Shown here one piece after another: positions 46,322 to 54,537 of a DNA stretch of 64,000 bases. Source of the stretch: Cognatundibacterium curvum (GTDB taxonomy: Bacteria > Pseudomonadota > Gammaproteobacteria > Burkholderiales > Burkholderiaceae_D); assembly GCF_014284235.1 (NCBI RefSeq), contig NZ_JACOGD010000009.1:62001-126000 (forward strand). Reading direction: 5' to 3'. Each line of letters starts with the position of its first letter. Position 1 is the first letter of the stretch. The notes beneath the pieces were generated by a model. That model had not been told where the DNA came from and did no database searches. It saw only the letters and a program-made list of their open reading frames with translations. Position numbers and translations under genes: made by a program.

Positions 46322-47146
46322 ATGAGCGACCAGGCACAGGGCAGAGGCGGCGACAGCGCGCCGCCGGATATTCGTACTATCATCGATAAAGAGTCTCCGT
46401 TCCCGCCCGTGCGCCGGGTCGGGATGTTCAGGGCGCTACGTTGGTTACAAGCTGGCTGGCAGGATTTTCGTGCCTCGGGTGCCACCAGCATTTTCTACGG
46501 CATTTGCTTCGCGCTCATGGGCATGGTGCTGAAGCTGGTGCTGCACAATGCACCCGAATATGTATCGGCACTCAGCTGTGGATTTTTACTGATCGGTCCC
46601 TTGCTGGCGCTGGGTTTATACGACATCAGCCGCCGTATGGAAAATCAGCGTTCAGGCTTGCTCGGCAGTGTGTTTTCTATGCGTGGCCGCTGGAGCAATA
46701 TCGGCGTACTGGCGCTGGTATTGGCCGTTATCATGATGGTCTGGGCGCGCGCCTCGCTGGTGATTTTTGCGCTGTTCTATAACAAGGGCATGCCCAGCAT
46801 GCAAAGCTTTCTGAGCCAATTATTCTCGCTCGACCACCTGGAATTTGTGCTGGTCTATGCCTGCATAGGCGCGGTATTCGCCAGCATCGTATTTGCGATT
46901 TCCTGGGTCTCGATACCGCTGATGCTGGACCGCGACACCGATGCGATTACCGCCATGATTATCAGCTGCGTCTCGCTGTTCATCAATGTACCGGCCTGCC
47001 TGTTCTGGGGACTATGCATCGTGGCGGCCGTGGTGATCGGCATGATGAGCTGGAATCTGGGGCTGATCATCCTGATACCCGTCATCGGCCATGCGACCTG
47101 GCACGCCTACAAGGATGTGGTTGGTCACCCCGGTGACCGCAGCTAG
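46322..47146 (+). CDS. DUF2189 integral membrane protein
   Basis: A 274-residue inner-membrane protein with about six membrane segments (from FYGICFALMGMVLKLVL to AAVVIGMMSWNLGLII). An N-terminal cytoplasmic stretch contains PPDIRTIIDKESPFPPVRRV. The DUF2189 family is widespread in proteobacteria and of unknown function. The frame is open to 46274, but ACAGGAGACAGC just before ATG 46322 fixes the start. The stop codon TAG (47144-47146) lies inside the left terminal repeat of the adjacent structured element, so insertion of that element may have set the present C-terminus. Confidence 0.85.
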   Translation: MSDQAQGRGGDSAPPDIRTIIDKESPFPPVRRVGMFRALRWLQAGWQDFRASGATSIFYGICFALMGMVLKLVLHNAPEYVSALSCGFLLIGPLLALGLYDISRRMENQRSGLLGSVFSMRGRWSNIGVLALVLAVIMMVWARASLVIFALFYNKGMPSMQSFLSQLFSLDHLEFVLVYACIGAVFASIVFAISWVSIPLMLDRDTDAITAMIISCVSLFINVPACLFWGLCIVAAVVIGMMSWNLGLIILIPVIGHATWHAYKDVVGHPGDRS

Positions 47147-47414
47147 GGCCTGTTAACCTTTAAATTACGTGTGCGAAAGGGGTAAAACAGTTGCAGGGCT
47201 AGGCGCAGCCCGCGCAGCAGTGTGATCACTGTCAGCGGGATGCAACAACGCCATGCGGCTGTTTTACTCCTTTCCCTCCGGGTTCAAGCCAAAACGCGTG
47301 CTGGACTGCGTTGCGTGTCTTGTCAGGGGCACCAGCCCTGACTGCGACACACGCCTTGCCAGCCCACGTTTTGGTTTGAACGCATCTCGCAATTTAAAGG
47401 TTAACAGGCCCTAG
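47143..47414. mobile_element. Structured 272-base element with perfect 24-base terminal inverted repeats (MITE-like)
   Basis: The ends at 47143-47166 and 47391-47414 are exact reverse complements over 24 bases, beginning CTAGGGCCTGTTAACC. Between them lie two long imperfect hairpins: 47175-47190 with 47259-47274 (15 of 16 pairs) and 47282-47304 with 47359-47381 (20 of 23), the second enclosing a further GTCAGGG/CCCTGAC stem. No transposase is coded. The palindromic CTAG at the outer edge could be part of the repeat or a target duplication. It resembles a non-autonomous transposable element, probably IS5-like by its CTAG edge (inference). Confidence 0.75.
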
Positions 47415-47445
47415 TTACACCCACTCCGGATTCGTGCAGGCAGCC

Positions 47446-47940
47446 TCAGTAAGGGCTGCCGTCCTTGTGGCTGAAGCGCCACTGACCATCTATCATCGTC
47501 GCCTGTAAATCATCGTCGGGATAACTGACCTGATCTCCGGCACTGCGGTCACCCACTTCCAGATACACCACATCCTGTTCAGTCAGATTAATCAGCTGAT
47601 GCGCATTACCGCTGCCAGCCTGAAAGCCTGCGCACATACCCGGTGCCAGTTGGGTCAGGCCTTCATCCGTTTTCAAACTGGGATGACCGCTGATGATGTA
47701 GATGAATTCATCCTGCAGTGAGTGAGCGTGACGTAAGGCCGATATCGCACCCGGTGCCAGCCGCGTCAGATTCACGCCAAACTGATTTAAGCCAAACAGC
47801 GTTCCTAAGGGCTGCTTGCTGCGGCCCTCCATTAACAGAGAAAACTGTTCCGGGTACAGCGATTTGACGGTACGCAAAGGCGCACTGTCGGCGACAATTG
47901 CCAAGGGTAAGCCGGATGGCTGGTTTGCTGGTGTAGACAT
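47446..47940 (-). CDS. Cupin-domain protein
   Basis: A 164-residue single-domain cupin. Metal-site residues lie in SALRHAHSLQDEFIYIISGH (His, His, Glu) and, in the second cupin motif, GSGNAHQLINLTEQDVVYLE. Such proteins bind a divalent metal and act as small dioxygenases, isomerases or binding proteins; function cannot be told here. The frame is open to 48021, but GAGGAG seven bases before ATG 47940 fixes the start. The element at 47143 lies just downstream of its stop. Confidence 0.85.
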   Translation of the reverse strand: MSTPANQPSGLPLAIVADSAPLRTVKSLYPEQFSLLMEGRSKQPLGTLFGLNQFGVNLTRLAPGAISALRHAHSLQDEFIYIISGHPSLKTDEGLTQLAPGMCAGFQAGSGNAHQLINLTEQDVVYLEVGDRSAGDQVSYPDDDLQATMIDGQWRFSHKDGSPY

Positions 47941-48064
47941 ACTTGTGCTCCTCATGGGACGAATTTGGTCAGTGTTGATGGTGCAGATTTGCATATGATA
48001 TGCGATTTTTTTTCGCCGCATCCGCGCTTGAGAAGCTGCGCAACTGATCCAAGGCAGCAGATAA

Positions 48065-48097
48065 GAAAAAAGCCCGGTCAGCGCAATGACCGGGCTT
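48065..48097 (-). terminator. Terminator of the tricorn-like protease gene
   Basis: AAGCCCGGTCA (48070-48080) pairs with TGACCGGGCTT (48087-48097) across a GCGCAA loop. On the minus strand it is followed by a T run (48069-48065). Confidence 0.85.
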
Positions 48098-48131
48098 GTT
48101 GCTGATGCAGACTTAGCTTCTGGCAGCAGGT

Positions 48132-51100
48132 TTACTTCAGCGGTGGTATCGCTTGCGGCTGCAAAGCTTTAACGGGCTGCTCTTTGAGTTTGTCGCTCAG
48201 CATGCGGATGGCTGTTTCCAGTTGCTGATCCTGGCCTTTGAAGGTGGCATGTGGCAGGTTTTCCACTTCCACATCCGGTGCCACGCCTGTGCCTTCCACC
48301 AGCCACTGGCCATCCATGCTGAACTGTGCAGTTTCAGCGGCACGTATCATGCCGCCATCCAGCAATGCATTATTGTCGGACAGCCAGACTCCGGCACCGG
48401 CAGTGCGTTTACCTACCAGCGGGCCGAGCTTGAGTGCCTTGATACCGGCCGCAAATGTCTCACCATCCGAGTAAGTCAACTCATCCACCAGCACCACCAG
48501 ATGACCTCGGAAAGTCTGCTGCATATTGGTGTAAGGCGAGGTACCGGCACGTGACCAGAAGGCCCAGGTTTTACGCAAGAGTTTTTCTATGATCCAGCTG
48601 TCGATATTGCCGCCACGATTACGGCGCACATCGATGATCAGGCCATCACGTTCCACATTGGCATAAAACTCGCGCGCAAATGCATCGATGTCCTGCGCTC
48701 CCATCGCACGCAGATGCAGATAGCCTATCTTGCCATTCGAAGCTTGTTGTACCCGCGCTGCACGGCTTTGTTCCCAGTCGCTGTAACGCAGATTGGCATG
48801 CTTCATCATGCTGACCGGATGCACGATCACCTGATGCGGCGCCTGGTTACCACGCTGGACTTGCAATAACACTTGCTTGTCGGCCTGATTCAACAGCAGG
48901 TCAGAAATATCGCGTGCTTCTTTCGTGCTCTGACCATTCACTGCCAGGATCACATCGCCTTCTTTGATATTCACGTCAGGGCGATCTAAGGGCGAGCGCT
49001 CATTCGGCAAATCCGGTTCGCTGCGGTAGATGTGTTCTATCTGGTAGCCTTGCGCATTGCGGCTCAATACTGCGCCGAGTGAGGCCGGAGTGCCTTCGCT
49101 GGCTGCGCGGCGCAAGTCACCGGGGCGGAATTGTGAGTGCAGGGTGCCGACTTCGCTGACCATTTGTGCCAGCAGGTCATTGAGTTCGGCACGGTCAGTC
49201 ACACGCTCTGCCAGCGGCGTATATTTGTCGCGTACCTTGAGCCAGTTGACGCCGCGCATCTGAGTGTCGAACAGGTAGTCGCGATGCATACGCCAGGCGT
49301 CGCCCAGCATTTGCTTCCATTCCAGCTTAGGATCGGATGGGAAGCTCCAGTCCTGCACGCTGACTTTGGCTTTGCTGATGTCATTCGGGATTTTTGCACC
49401 GGCATCGACGATCAGGAATTCACCTGCGCTATTGCGCAACATAATACGCTTTTTATCCGCCGACAAATCATACTGACGGATGCCGCTGGCGTAGACTTCT
49501 GCGGTTGCGCCCTGTTTGCTGAAGGCGATGGTTTTCAGGCTGGAGCGATCATCGGTTTCACGCTCGAGTACATATAAGCGTTTGTCATCGACTGCCAGCT
49601 GATGGTAGTTACCCGCACTGACAGGAACCTGATACAGCCGGTCTGCCAGACCTGCGTATTCAATCGCAGGAATTGCAGCACGCCCCGCAGGTTTGGCTGC
49701 GGCTTTGTCGGTGTTTTTGTCGCTGCCGGTTTTCTCGGCGCTTTTTTCGCTGTCTGCCGCTTTCGGTTCCGCTTTTTCTTCTGCTTTCGGGGCGGACTTG
49801 TTCAGCTCATCATCTGCTTTGAATGCAAAACGGTTTTTCGCCTGCAGTGCCAGTGCATATATGCCTGTGCGTTTGTCGAAGGCCGGGCCCATATTACGGT
49901 CACCCCAGGGGGAACGGTTTGCTACCTGGAAGTTACGCTCAGACAGGAAATACAGCCATTGTCCATCTGGCGAAAATACCGGCGATTGCGATTCAAAGCG
50001 GTCGCTGGTGACGAAATGCAGCTGACGGGTATCGAGCGCATATAAGGCGATCTGATTGCGTTTAATGCTGGTTGCAGAACGCACGATCGCCAGGGTTTTT
50101 GAGTCCGGTGACCAGACGATTTCTGCATGATTACCGGCACCTGCTTTGCCTGCATCATCGATCAGCTGATTCTGTCTGGTGTTCAGATCGAGCAGCCATA
50201 AGCGCCCGCGCTTATCGGTGTGCGCCAGATGTTTGCCATCCGGTGCAGGGAAAATTTGCAAGCGGTGGAAGTCGCTGTCTTTGGTCAGTTGCTCGGCTTT
50301 ACCGATGCCATTGGCCGGAAATTTCCAGATTTCGTTTTCACCGGTGGTATCAACGATGGCGAATACAGACTGATCATCATGCGAGAACACGGCGGCGCGT
50401 GCGCGTGCCTGTTCCGGTATTGCCAGATCGATGCGGCGCTGATTGCCGAGTCCGGCAATAGTGACTTTGCCACGCGCGGTGAACATCAGTTTTTCTGACT
50501 TGCCAGCCAATTCGGTATCGGTCAGATAATCCAGCGGTGCACGGATCAGGCGTTTTCTTTGCTGATCAAAATCCGACACCAGATCGATATTAACTGTGCG
50601 GTCGGCCTTGGCGCTGAGGTCGAATACATGCAGGTCCGCACCCAGCTGATACACGATTTTGCCATCGCCCAGGCTGGCGCTGCGTACATCCCAGTCCTGA
50701 TGGCTGGTGAGTGCCTTGGCATCGCTGCCATCCGGATTGGCGCTCCACACATTGAATGCGCCGTTACGGTCGCTGACAAAATACAGGCGGCCTTGCCACC
50801 ACATCGGGCGACGGTTATTACTGTTTTCATTACCGGCCAGACGGACGGCTTCCTGTTTGCTTTGCAGATCAAAACGCCATAACTGGGCGATTGCACCGCC
50901 ACGGTAATGTTTGGCATTGTCATTGGTCATTTGCAGACCAAAGCGGGTGAAATACAGATAACGGCCGCTGTCATCCAGCACCGCCTCATTGGCATCGGCA
51001 ACCGGGAAAATCCGGCGTTCCTGTGTTTTTGGATTGACCGCCGCAATCACGCGGTGTGCGTTAGGGCCGGTACTGTTGAGCGTACTGATCAAGACTTCAC

Positions 51101-51449
51101 CCTGCGCGGTCCAGCCCAGTACATGCACCACATCGTTATCAAAGCTGATGCGCTTAGGCAGGCCACCCTGCAAAGGCATGACATACGCCTCAGTCGCGCC
51201 TTCATAGGAAGCGGCAAATGCCAGCCACATGCCATCTTTGGATACGGCTGGCTGGATTTCCGCTGCCGGATGGGTAGTCAGACGCTGCGCCTGACCGCCT
51301 TGCAAGCCAACCTTCCATAAATCGCCTTCTGCCGTGAACACCACGGTATCTGCATGGACGGTAGGGAAGCGGTAATAGCCGGGGGCAGCGACAGCACTGC
51401 TGACCAGACCGCTGAGGGCGAGAGTAAGTGCGATGTTGGACAATTTCAT
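48132..51449 (-). CDS. Exported tricorn-type S41 protease with beta-propeller and PDZ domains
   Basis: An 1105-residue protein with a signal peptide (IALTLALSGLVSSAVAA). Two WD40/TolB-like propellers (about residues 25-330 and 330-560) precede an Ala/Lys/Glu-rich linker (about 545-590), an EVGTLHSQF-containing helical domain with the likely catalytic His, a PDZ domain (about 815-900, GDVILAVNGQSTKEARD), and the S41 core with GGNIDSWIIEKLL. The nucleophile is the Ser in LTYSDGETFAAG (about 994). Tricorn proteases degrade peptides released by other proteases; this one is probably periplasmic. ATG 51449 lacks a clear ribosome-binding site but gives the proper signal peptide; an earlier frame start at 51503 is unlikely. 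Confidence 0.93.
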   Translation of the reverse strand: MKLSNIALTLALSGLVSSAVAAPGYYRFPTVHADTVVFTAEGDLWKVGLQGGQAQRLTTHPAAEIQPAVSKDGMWLAFAASYEGATEAYVMPLQGGLPKRISFDNDVVHVLGWTAQGEVLISTLNSTGPNAHRVIAAVNPKTQERRIFPVADANEAVLDDSGRYLYFTRFGLQMTNDNAKHYRGGAIAQLWRFDLQSKQEAVRLAGNENSNNRRPMWWQGRLYFVSDRNGAFNVWSANPDGSDAKALTSHQDWDVRSASLGDGKIVYQLGADLHVFDLSAKADRTVNIDLVSDFDQQRKRLIRAPLDYLTDTELAGKSEKLMFTARGKVTIAGLGNQRRIDLAIPEQARARAAVFSHDDQSVFAIVDTTGENEIWKFPANGIGKAEQLTKDSDFHRLQIFPAPDGKHLAHTDKRGRLWLLDLNTRQNQLIDDAGKAGAGNHAEIVWSPDSKTLAIVRSATSIKRNQIALYALDTRQLHFVTSDRFESQSPVFSPDGQWLYFLSERNFQVANRSPWGDRNMGPAFDKRTGIYALALQAKNRFAFKADDELNKSAPKAEEKAEPKAADSEKSAEKTGSDKNTDKAAAKPAGRAAIPAIEYAGLADRLYQVPVSAGNYHQLAVDDKRLYVLERETDDRSSLKTIAFSKQGATAEVYASGIRQYDLSADKKRIMLRNSAGEFLIVDAGAKIPNDISKAKVSVQDWSFPSDPKLEWKQMLGDAWRMHRDYLFDTQMRGVNWLKVRDKYTPLAERVTDRAELNDLLAQMVSEVGTLHSQFRPGDLRRAASEGTPASLGAVLSRNAQGYQIEHIYRSEPDLPNERSPLDRPDVNIKEGDVILAVNGQSTKEARDISDLLLNQADKQVLLQVQRGNQAPHQVIVHPVSMMKHANLRYSDWEQSRAARVQQASNGKIGYLHLRAMGAQDIDAFAREFYANVERDGLIIDVRRNRGGNIDSWIIEKLLRKTWAFWSRAGTSPYTNMQQTFRGHLVVLVDELTYSDGETFAAGIKALKLGPLVGKRTAGAGVWLSDNNALLDGGMIRAAETAQFSMDGQWLVEGTGVAPDVEVENLPHATFKGQDQQLETAIRMLSDKLKEQPVKALQPQAIPPLK

Positions 51450-51605
51450 AGTCGTTGTAATGGTTGGTATGACTGACAAAAAAACATCTTCAAGTTGCAA
51501 CAAGACCCGGGACTTTTTACAGATAAGGTAAGAAGTGTTACCGAAGTGTAATAAAAGTTGATGCAGAGAAACTTGGTGTTTATAACGTCCTCCGAATGCA
51601 AAGAG

Positions 51606-51619
51606 TTTCCATGTGGAAA
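51606..51619. promoter_or_regulatory. Palindrome upstream of the GH44 gene
   Basis: TTTCCA-TG-TGGAAA is a perfect inverted repeat 23 bases before the GH44 start codon. A candidate operator, but short enough to be chance. Confidence 0.3.
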
Positions 51620-51642
51620 TTAGCAGCTAACCGGAGAGTGAG

Positions 51643-53421
51643 ATGAGACCATCTGATTTGATGAAAGTTCTGGCAATTCTAGGGATGTCCACGGAAATTT
51701 CCGTTTCTTACGCTCAGAATGTCACTTTTACCATTGATACCCAGGCCGAACGTAAAGCGATCAGCCCGCTGATTTATGGCTTTAATGCCTATGCCGACGG
51801 CAGTGGTCGCGCTGGCTGGGATGCGCATGGCGGACGTGCGAATCTGGAAAGCCTGAACCTGACCTCCCGTCGTATGGGCGGCAATAATATGACCAGCTAT
51901 AACTGGGAAAACGGCGTCAGCAATTCCGGCGCAGACTGGTGTCACTCGTCGAATGCGGGTGTCAGCTATTCCAGCGGCGCCGGTAATCCAAGTCAGACCG
52001 CTGGTCTTGCCTACTATGCGCCAGGCGCGGCGATTAAGAGCTTTCATGATCAGTCGTTAGCCTTGAATACCTTCTCTTTGCTGCAATTGCCAGCAGCAGG
52101 CAAATTGCCTAAGAACATAGTCAATATGAACCCGCCGGGTAATTGCAATGGCTGGCCGCTGTGGCAGGATGCGCCCGGCGCATCGAACGCTGATACCAAT
52201 CGCTGGCTGACCATTGTCAACGACAAACCAGCCAGTGCCGGTGCGCTGAGCCTGACACCAAATCTGAACGACAATGTGGTGTACATCGATGAAGAGCTGA
52301 ACTTCATCATCAAGAAATACGGTAAGAGTTCGGCTGCGAAAGGCCTGAAAGGCTATGAGCTGGATAATGAGCCTGACCTCTGGCATTTGTGGCCTTCGCA
52401 ATTTGGTAACGGTACCCACGAGCGCCTGTATCCGCAGCTGAGCACCGTTGCTGACGTGGTGCAAAAGAATCTGGACCTCGCAACTACCATCAAACGGGTA
52501 GATCCGAGTGCTAAAACCTTCGGTCCGGCAGTCAGTGGCTACCTGGGTTTATTCAGTCTGTGGTCAGTATGGGATGGCGCGCAGGCACGTCAGCCCGCCG
52601 ATTGGGGACAATATAATGTGGAGCCGTATATCTCGAAAAACACCGGTGACCGCTATCGCTACAACGGCATGACTTTTGCCAATGTCTATCTGGATAAAAT
52701 GCGTCAGGCCTCGGCCGCTGCCGGTAAACGTTTGCTGGATGCCTTCTCCTTCCACTACTATCCGCAAGCCTCGTATGATCAGGCGACCCGGGTACAGGCC
52801 TCCCGCAGTCTGTGGGATGCGCAGTATGTGGAACCGACCTGGATCACACAGCCTGGTTATGGCTTTACCGATGGCCGTGGCATCGCCTTACTGCCTAAGT
52901 TGCAGAAATCCGTGGCTGACTTTTATCCGGGCACCAAACTGGCTGTGACGGAGTATGACTTCGGTGGACGTGATGATGTCACCGGTGCTGTGGCACAGGC
53001 GGATGCACTGGGTGCGTTCGGTAAGCAAGGCGTGTATCTGGCGAATTATTTTGGCGATGTAGAAGGCTATATCGGCGCGGCGTTTAAATTATTCCGCAAC
53101 TACGACGGGAATAAGTCCGTGTTCCCTGAAGTCTCGGTTAAAGCCGTGTCGACCAACAATGGCAATGGCACTGTCTATGCCGCCGTCAGCGCCACCGACC
53201 CGAACACCTTGCACATCATCGCGATCAACCGCCTGGCGACGCCGATCACCGCCAGCGTGCAAATTAAAAATCCTGTGCTGTTTAACTATGTACAGGCCTG
53301 GGGTGTGGATGCCAGCGGCCCACAAGTCACTGCACGCAATGTACAGGCCACGATCACACAAAATAATTTCAGCACCAGCCTGCCCGGCTATTCAGTGATG
53401 CACTATGTGCTGAAGCCCTGA
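51643..53421 (+). CDS. Secreted glycoside hydrolase family 44 (xyloglucanase/endoglucanase type)
   Basis: A 592-residue secreted glycanase. A signal-like segment (MKVLAILGMSTEISVSYAQ) precedes the GH44 TIM barrel. The acid/base glutamate is E243 in YELDNEPDLWHLW and the nucleophile is probably E437 in KLAVTEYDFGG. A C-terminal beta-sandwich segment follows (about 510-592). GH44 enzymes cut beta-1,4-glucan backbones, including xyloglucan and mannan-containing polymers. No carbohydrate-binding module or dockerin is present, and no other glycosidase is nearby, so it acts alone. AACCGGAGAG provides the ribosome-binding site. Confidence 0.9.
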   Translation: MRPSDLMKVLAILGMSTEISVSYAQNVTFTIDTQAERKAISPLIYGFNAYADGSGRAGWDAHGGRANLESLNLTSRRMGGNNMTSYNWENGVSNSGADWCHSSNAGVSYSSGAGNPSQTAGLAYYAPGAAIKSFHDQSLALNTFSLLQLPAAGKLPKNIVNMNPPGNCNGWPLWQDAPGASNADTNRWLTIVNDKPASAGALSLTPNLNDNVVYIDEELNFIIKKYGKSSAAKGLKGYELDNEPDLWHLWPSQFGNGTHERLYPQLSTVADVVQKNLDLATTIKRVDPSAKTFGPAVSGYLGLFSLWSVWDGAQARQPADWGQYNVEPYISKNTGDRYRYNGMTFANVYLDKMRQASAAAGKRLLDAFSFHYYPQASYDQATRVQASRSLWDAQYVEPTWITQPGYGFTDGRGIALLPKLQKSVADFYPGTKLAVTEYDFGGRDDVTGAVAQADALGAFGKQGVYLANYFGDVEGYIGAAFKLFRNYDGNKSVFPEVSVKAVSTNNGNGTVYAAVSATDPNTLHIIAINRLATPITASVQIKNPVLFNYVQAWGVDASGPQVTARNVQATITQNNFSTSLPGYSVMHYVLKP

Positions 53422-53466
53422 TCCCGGTCCCGGCAATTCCGGGCGGATAGTCCGGTACTCACTAAC

Positions 53467-53501
53467 AAACCGCTCACCGGCAACGGCGGGCGGTTTTTTT
53501 T
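53467..53501 (+). terminator. Rho-independent terminator of the GH44 gene
   Basis: AAACCGC (53467-53473) pairs with GCGGTTT (53490-53496), with an inner CCG/CGG pairing around GCAA, followed by a run of eight T. It lies about 45 bases after the stop codon. Confidence 0.88.
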
Positions 53502-53578
53502 GTCACCGGCTTTCTTGCCGCAGCGGCCGGGCAACACAAAAAGCTTCAGAAGCAGCCAAACCGTACAAAATTGCCATC

Positions 53579-53605
53579 AAATGCGGAGTTCAGCATAGCG
53601 ATTTG
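53579..53605 (+). repeat. Dispersed repeat D, copy 1
   Basis: AAATGCGGAGTTCAGCATAG and the following CGATTTG match 55581-55607 with a few differences. This copy lies 84 bases before the first A repeat. Confidence 0.6.
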
Positions 53606-53662
53606 TCCATAGTCGTTATACAGTCTTAGTTTGACGAATGTGTAAATAAAGATAACTGCACA

Positions 53663-53709
53663 GCGTAATGGAATGCATCTGTTGCGTTGTGTCGGGCAGA
53701 GGATTGCAG
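53663..53709 (+). repeat. Dispersed repeat A, copy 1
   Basis: A 47-base repeat of the general form GCGTAATGGAATGCATCTGT then TGCG.., GTCGGGCAGAGG, ATTGCAG. Related copies stand at 54452-54499 and 55445-55489, with a fourth partial copy (tail only) at 55699-55715. This copy contains the ATG at 53673. Confidence 0.75.
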
Positions 53710-54434
53710 CTTCTTGCGTCACACAGAATCAGATTCCTGTGCCTTCAATTAATGACGTGGCATCCTTGCTTGACTACGCTAATCAATTTATAGACGGAGA
53801 GATGGAAATGGTATTTATAGCAGAAGTCCCTTACGTACAATTCGCACGAGAGCATATTGTGCTGTTATCTACAGCTAAAGTGCAGGATCCCAATCTGATG
53901 GAGACTTGTCGGGATGTGGGCAATCAGGATTATCATGTGGGCTCTGCAGTAAATAACTTTGTTGTTGGAGGGGCGGCACTTACAGCGCTCGGATATAAGT
54001 GGAATGCGAAAATAGGTGATTTTGATGTTCCTCAGAGATTTATAGATAATTCAAAATTATATATAGTTAGCCAACCAAAACATGGTGTGGTTTACCAAAC
54101 GGATAGTGATAAAACACATTTTCTGGTTTCATACAAAGCCGACGCCGAATATGTGGGTCAAGACAGTTTTACAATTGGCTTCGATACCTTTGCTAGGTCT
54201 GGAAAACCGGTAACAATCAAAGTCAAATTTAACTTGGCAGTCGTTGAGGATGTAGGTGCAAATCCTCAAAAATGCGAAAGCATGACGTTTAGTTCATTAT
54301 CAACTTCGAACCCTTATTTTTTACGGTTCTTGCCAGTTCAATTCAAACATCTTATTGACAATTCTGTCAGCGAAAACACAGACACAGCTACCACCGCGCA
54401 AATCATGCTGGACACCAACGCAGCAAGGCTATAA
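53673..54434 (+). CDS. Unknown protein with an Ig/cadherin-like repeat segment (accessory region)
   Basis: The frame runs 253 codons from an ATG lying inside repeat A copy 1, or 208 codons from ATG 53808, which has GGAG eight bases upstream and is the more likely start. Residues around LYIVSQPKHGVVYQT to SFTIGFDTFARSGKPVTIKV (about 135-190 of the long form) resemble the Big_9/cadherin-like repeats of large surface proteins, here as a single copy. There is no signal peptide, no recognised family for the rest, and AT-rich composition unlike its neighbours. It could be a gene remnant or an exported effector fragment; function is not known. Confidence 0.55.
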   Translation: MHLLRCVGQRIAASCVTQNQIPVPSINDVASLLDYANQFIDGEMEMVFIAEVPYVQFAREHIVLLSTAKVQDPNLMETCRDVGNQDYHVGSAVNNFVVGGAALTALGYKWNAKIGDFDVPQRFIDNSKLYIVSQPKHGVVYQTDSDKTHFLVSYKADAEYVGQDSFTIGFDTFARSGKPVTIKVKFNLAVVEDVGANPQKCESMTFSSLSTSNPYFLRFLPVQFKHLIDNSVSENTDTATTAQIMLDTNAARL

Positions 54435-54451
54435 GACGGAATGATTTGCAG

Positions 54452-54499
54452 GCTGCAATGGAATGCATCTGTTGCGCCGTATCGGGCAGGGAATTGCAG
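54452..54499 (+). repeat. Dispersed repeat A, copy 2
   Basis: Related to copy 1 over 47-48 bases with about six differences. It begins 18 bases after the stop of the upstream ORF, and CTGCAAT and ATTGCAG at its ends form a local inverted repeat in this copy. Confidence 0.75.
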
Positions 54500-54537
54500 T
54501 TTAAGGCGTTCAAACTATCCCTCGTGATTTCAAATGG

